Source: Pseudomonadota bacterium (lineage in GTDB: Bacteria > Pseudomonadota > Alphaproteobacteria > Rhizobiales > Rhizobiaceae). From it: a stretch of 64,000 bases of DNA. Under the pieces are notes generated by a model, which did no database searches, was not told the DNA's origin, and saw nothing but the letters and a program-made list of their open reading frames with translations. Each line of letters begins with the position of its first letter. The stretch's first letter is position 1. Below are positions 62,321 to 64,000 of this stretch, in pieces. The translations under genes were made by a program, and so were the position numbers. The stretch is taken from NCBI GenBank assembly GCA_023419535.1, contig JAEZXX010000051.1, positions 3,513 to 67,512 on the forward strand, read 5' to 3'.

Positions 62321-63499
62321 CTAAACGTAGATTTCGAACAGGCCGGCGGCGCCCTGCCCGCCGCCGACGCACATGGTGACGACACCGAGACGCGCGCCGC
62401 GCCGCCGCCCTTCGAGAAGCAGGTGCCCGGCCATGCGCGCGCCCGTCATGCCGAAGGGATGGCCGATCGCGATGGAGCCGCCATTGACGTTGCAGCGCTC
62501 GTCCGGGATGCCGAGCCGGTCGCGGCAATAGATCGCCTGGCTGGCGAAGGCCTCGTTCAGCTCCCACAGGTCGATGTCGTCGACGGCGAGGCCGTGGCGC
62601 TCCAGAAGGCGCGGCACGGCGAAGACCGGGCCGATGCCCATCTCGTCCGGCTCGCAGCCGGCCACCGCGAAGCCGCGGAAGGCGCCGAGCGGCGTCAGCC
62701 CCTCGCGGGCGGCGAGGTCCGAGGAGACGACGACGAGCGCGGCCGCCCCGTCGGAAAGCTGCGAGGCGTTGCCGGCGGTCACGAACTCGCCCTCGCCGCG
62801 CACGGGCTTCAGCTTGGCCAGCCCCTCGATGGTCGTGTCGGCGCGGTTGCACTCGTCCTGCGCGAGCGTGACCTCCTCCTCGCGGACCTCGCCGGTCTCC
62901 CGTTTCTCGACCCGCTTCGTCACCGTGATCGGCACGATCTCGTCGCGGTAGAGATCCGACCCTTGCGCCTTGGCGACACGCGCCTGCGAGCGCAGCCCGT
63001 ATTCGTCCTGAGCCTGCCGCGAGACGCCGTAGCGGCGCGCGACGATGTCGGCGGTCTCGATCATCGGCAGATAGAGGTCCGGCCGGTTCGCCTCGATCCA
63101 GGCTTCGCGGCTGTGCCGGGCCGGCGGCTGGACGAGGCTGATCGACTCGACACCGCCGGCCAGAATCGCCCCGGCCCCGTCCGAGCGCACCGAATGGGCG
63201 GCCATGGCGAGCGCCTGCAGCCCGGAGGCGCAGAAGCGGTTGACCGTCGCGCCTGCGATCGAGACGGGCAGGCCGGCGCGCAGCACGATCTGGCGCGCGA
63301 TGTTCCCGCCGGTCGCGGCTTCCGGGTACCCGCAGCCCCAGATCGAATCCTCGATCAGGGCCGGATCGATCCCGGCGCGTTTTACGGCCTCGGCCGCGAC
63401 ATGCCCGCCCATGGTGGCGCCATGCGTGGCGTTCAGCGCGCCGCGCGCGGCCTTGCCGATGGCGGTGCGGGCGGTCGCGACGATGACGGCGTCAGGCAT
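62321..63499 (-). CDS. Acetyl-CoA acetyltransferase (thiolase, PimB/FadA-like)
   Basis: 392 residues, complete thiolase. Nucleophilic Cys in VNRFCASGLQALAMAA (about 85-100), the GGVESIS stretch, NGGSIAIGHPFGMTGARMAGHL with catalytic His (about 345) and the C-terminal CVGGGQGAAGLFE with the second Cys. It cleaves 3-ketoacyl-CoA to acetyl-CoA and a shortened acyl-CoA. The start overlaps the stop of the upstream FadB-type gene by 8 bases. Confidence 0.93.
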   Translation of the reverse strand: MPDAVIVATARTAIGKAARGALNATHGATMGGHVAAEAVKRAGIDPALIEDSIWGCGYPEAATGGNIARQIVLRAGLPVSIAGATVNRFCASGLQALAMAAHSVRSDGAGAILAGGVESISLVQPPARHSREAWIEANRPDLYLPMIETADIVARRYGVSRQAQDEYGLRSQARVAKAQGSDLYRDEIVPITVTKRVEKRETGEVREEEVTLAQDECNRADTTIEGLAKLKPVRGEGEFVTAGNASQLSDGAAALVVVSSDLAAREGLTPLGAFRGFAVAGCEPDEMGIGPVFAVPRLLERHGLAVDDIDLWELNEAFASQAIYCRDRLGIPDERCNVNGGSIAIGHPFGMTGARMAGHLLLEGRRRGARLGVVTMCVGGGQGAAGLFEIYV

Positions 63500-64000
63500 C
63501 GGTCTTCTCTTCCAGATCGAGGTCGGCGAAAACGCGGTTCTCGGCGACGAGGCGCTTCAGGAGCGGCGCGGGGCTCCAGAAGAAGGGGTCCTCTTCGGCG
63601 AGGCGTTCGATATCGGCGAGAATCCTGGAAAGCCCGACGGCGTCGGCGTGGTGCATCGGCCCGCCCCGCCAGCGGGGGAAACCGTAGCCGGTGAGGAGCA
63701 CGACATCGACGTCGAGCGGGCGGCGGGCAATGCCCTCCTCCAGGATCTTCGACGCCTCGTTCACCATGGCGGCGAGCGCGCGCGCGGCGATCTCGTCATG
63801 CGTGAAGCTGCGGCTCGAACCGCCCGTCTGCGAACGCACGGTGCCGACGATCTCCTCGACCTCCGGATCAGGCCTCCGTGCACCACCCTCGTAGAGATAG
63901 TAGCCCCGTCCGGTCTTGCGGCCGTTGCGGCCCATCTCGGTCAGGCGGTCGGCGAAGAGCGGCTGGCGGTCGCGCGGGTCCCGGCTCGCGTCCTTGCGGC
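63492..64000 (-). CDS. 3-hydroxyacyl-CoA dehydrogenase / enoyl-CoA hydratase (FadB/PimF-like), C-terminal part
   Basis: About 169 codons in the window; the gene continues past the right edge. The visible part is the C-terminal 3-hydroxyacyl-CoA dehydrogenase dimerisation domain: DRLTEMGRNGRKTGRGYYLY, then EIAARALAAMVNEASKILEEGIARRPLDVDVVLLTGYGFPRWRGGPM, a FadB/FadJ/FadN hallmark. It catalyses hydration and oxidation in beta-oxidation. It is upstream in the same leftward operon as the thiolase and the two dehydrogenase subunits. Confidence 0.9.
   Translation of the reverse strand, partial: RKDASRDPRDRQPLFADRLTEMGRNGRKTGRGYYLYEGGARRPDPEVEEIVGTVRSQTGGSSRSFTHDEIAARALAAMVNEASKILEEGIARRPLDVDVVLLTGYGFPRWRGGPMHHADAVGLSRILADIERLAEEDPFFWSPAPLLKRLVAENRVFADLDLEEKTDA

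Overview
High-GC alphaproteobacterial chromosome, almost certainly order Hyphomicrobiales (Rhizobiales). The supports are protein family composition, rhizobial-type carnitine and uronate genes, and copies of an intergenic palindromic repeat that I recall as common in that order (best copy 7393-7495). No rRNA, tRNA or CRISPR array was seen. The window is a patchwork of catabolic operons, each with its own regulator and usually its own importer, separated by scars of mobile elements and broken genes.

Layout. 1-450: remnant of a conjugative element (C-terminal piece of a TraG coupling protein and the start of a ribbon-helix-helix gene running off the left edge). 879-5206: a membrane transporter-like protein fused to a hotdog thioesterase domain, convergent with a membrane PAS-GGDEF-EAL protein. 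5207-6447: AT-rich DNA and a dead IS3-family transposase. 6448-12055: L-carnitine degradation (binding protein, CdhR-type regulator, BKACE cleavage enzyme, fused carnitine dehydrogenase-thioesterase), then a secreted alpha/beta hydrolase. 12197-22440: one long leftward operon with a complete branched-chain-amino-acid-type ABC importer (LivM and LivG are one polypeptide), a ThDP enzyme and three dehydrogenases/reductases, with a divergent GntR regulator; substrate unknown. 22454-25911: GMC oxidoreductase and AroE-like dehydrogenase with a divergent LysR regulator. 25912-26787: two transposase remnants. 26788-32484: unsaturated-uronate (pectin) cluster kduD, kduI and GH105 under a LacI regulator, with a large deletion that fused and destroyed its ABC transporter. 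32533-32709: scrap of an alpha-hydroxy-acid oxidase.

32910-38452: tripartite tricarboxylate transporter TctABC, IclR regulator, 2-hydroxyacid dehydrogenase and RraA-type aldolase. 38670-42199: arsenic operon arsR-arsC-arsH-arsB followed by a broken MFS efflux gene. 42323-50830: hexuronate catabolism (uxuA, uxuB and a YiaK/Ldh2-type dehydrogenase, divergent from GntR, TRAP transporter and an idonate dehydrogenase-like enzyme). 51150-56711: RpiR regulator, iron-type ABC importer and a histidine phosphatase, possibly a system for a phosphorylated carbon source. 57315-64000: TetR plus a leftward beta-oxidation operon resembling the pimelate (pim) operon: ligase, PaaI-type thioesterase, two-subunit acyl-CoA dehydrogenase, thiolase and FadB-type protein (cut by the right edge).

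The most unusual items are the transporter-thioesterase fusion (879-2789), the unassigned ABC/ThDP operon (12197-21624), the RpiR-ABC-phosphatase unit with a shared TTGCA motif, and the deletion junction at about 28350. I see no clear defence, secretion or otherwise unprecedented multi-gene machine.
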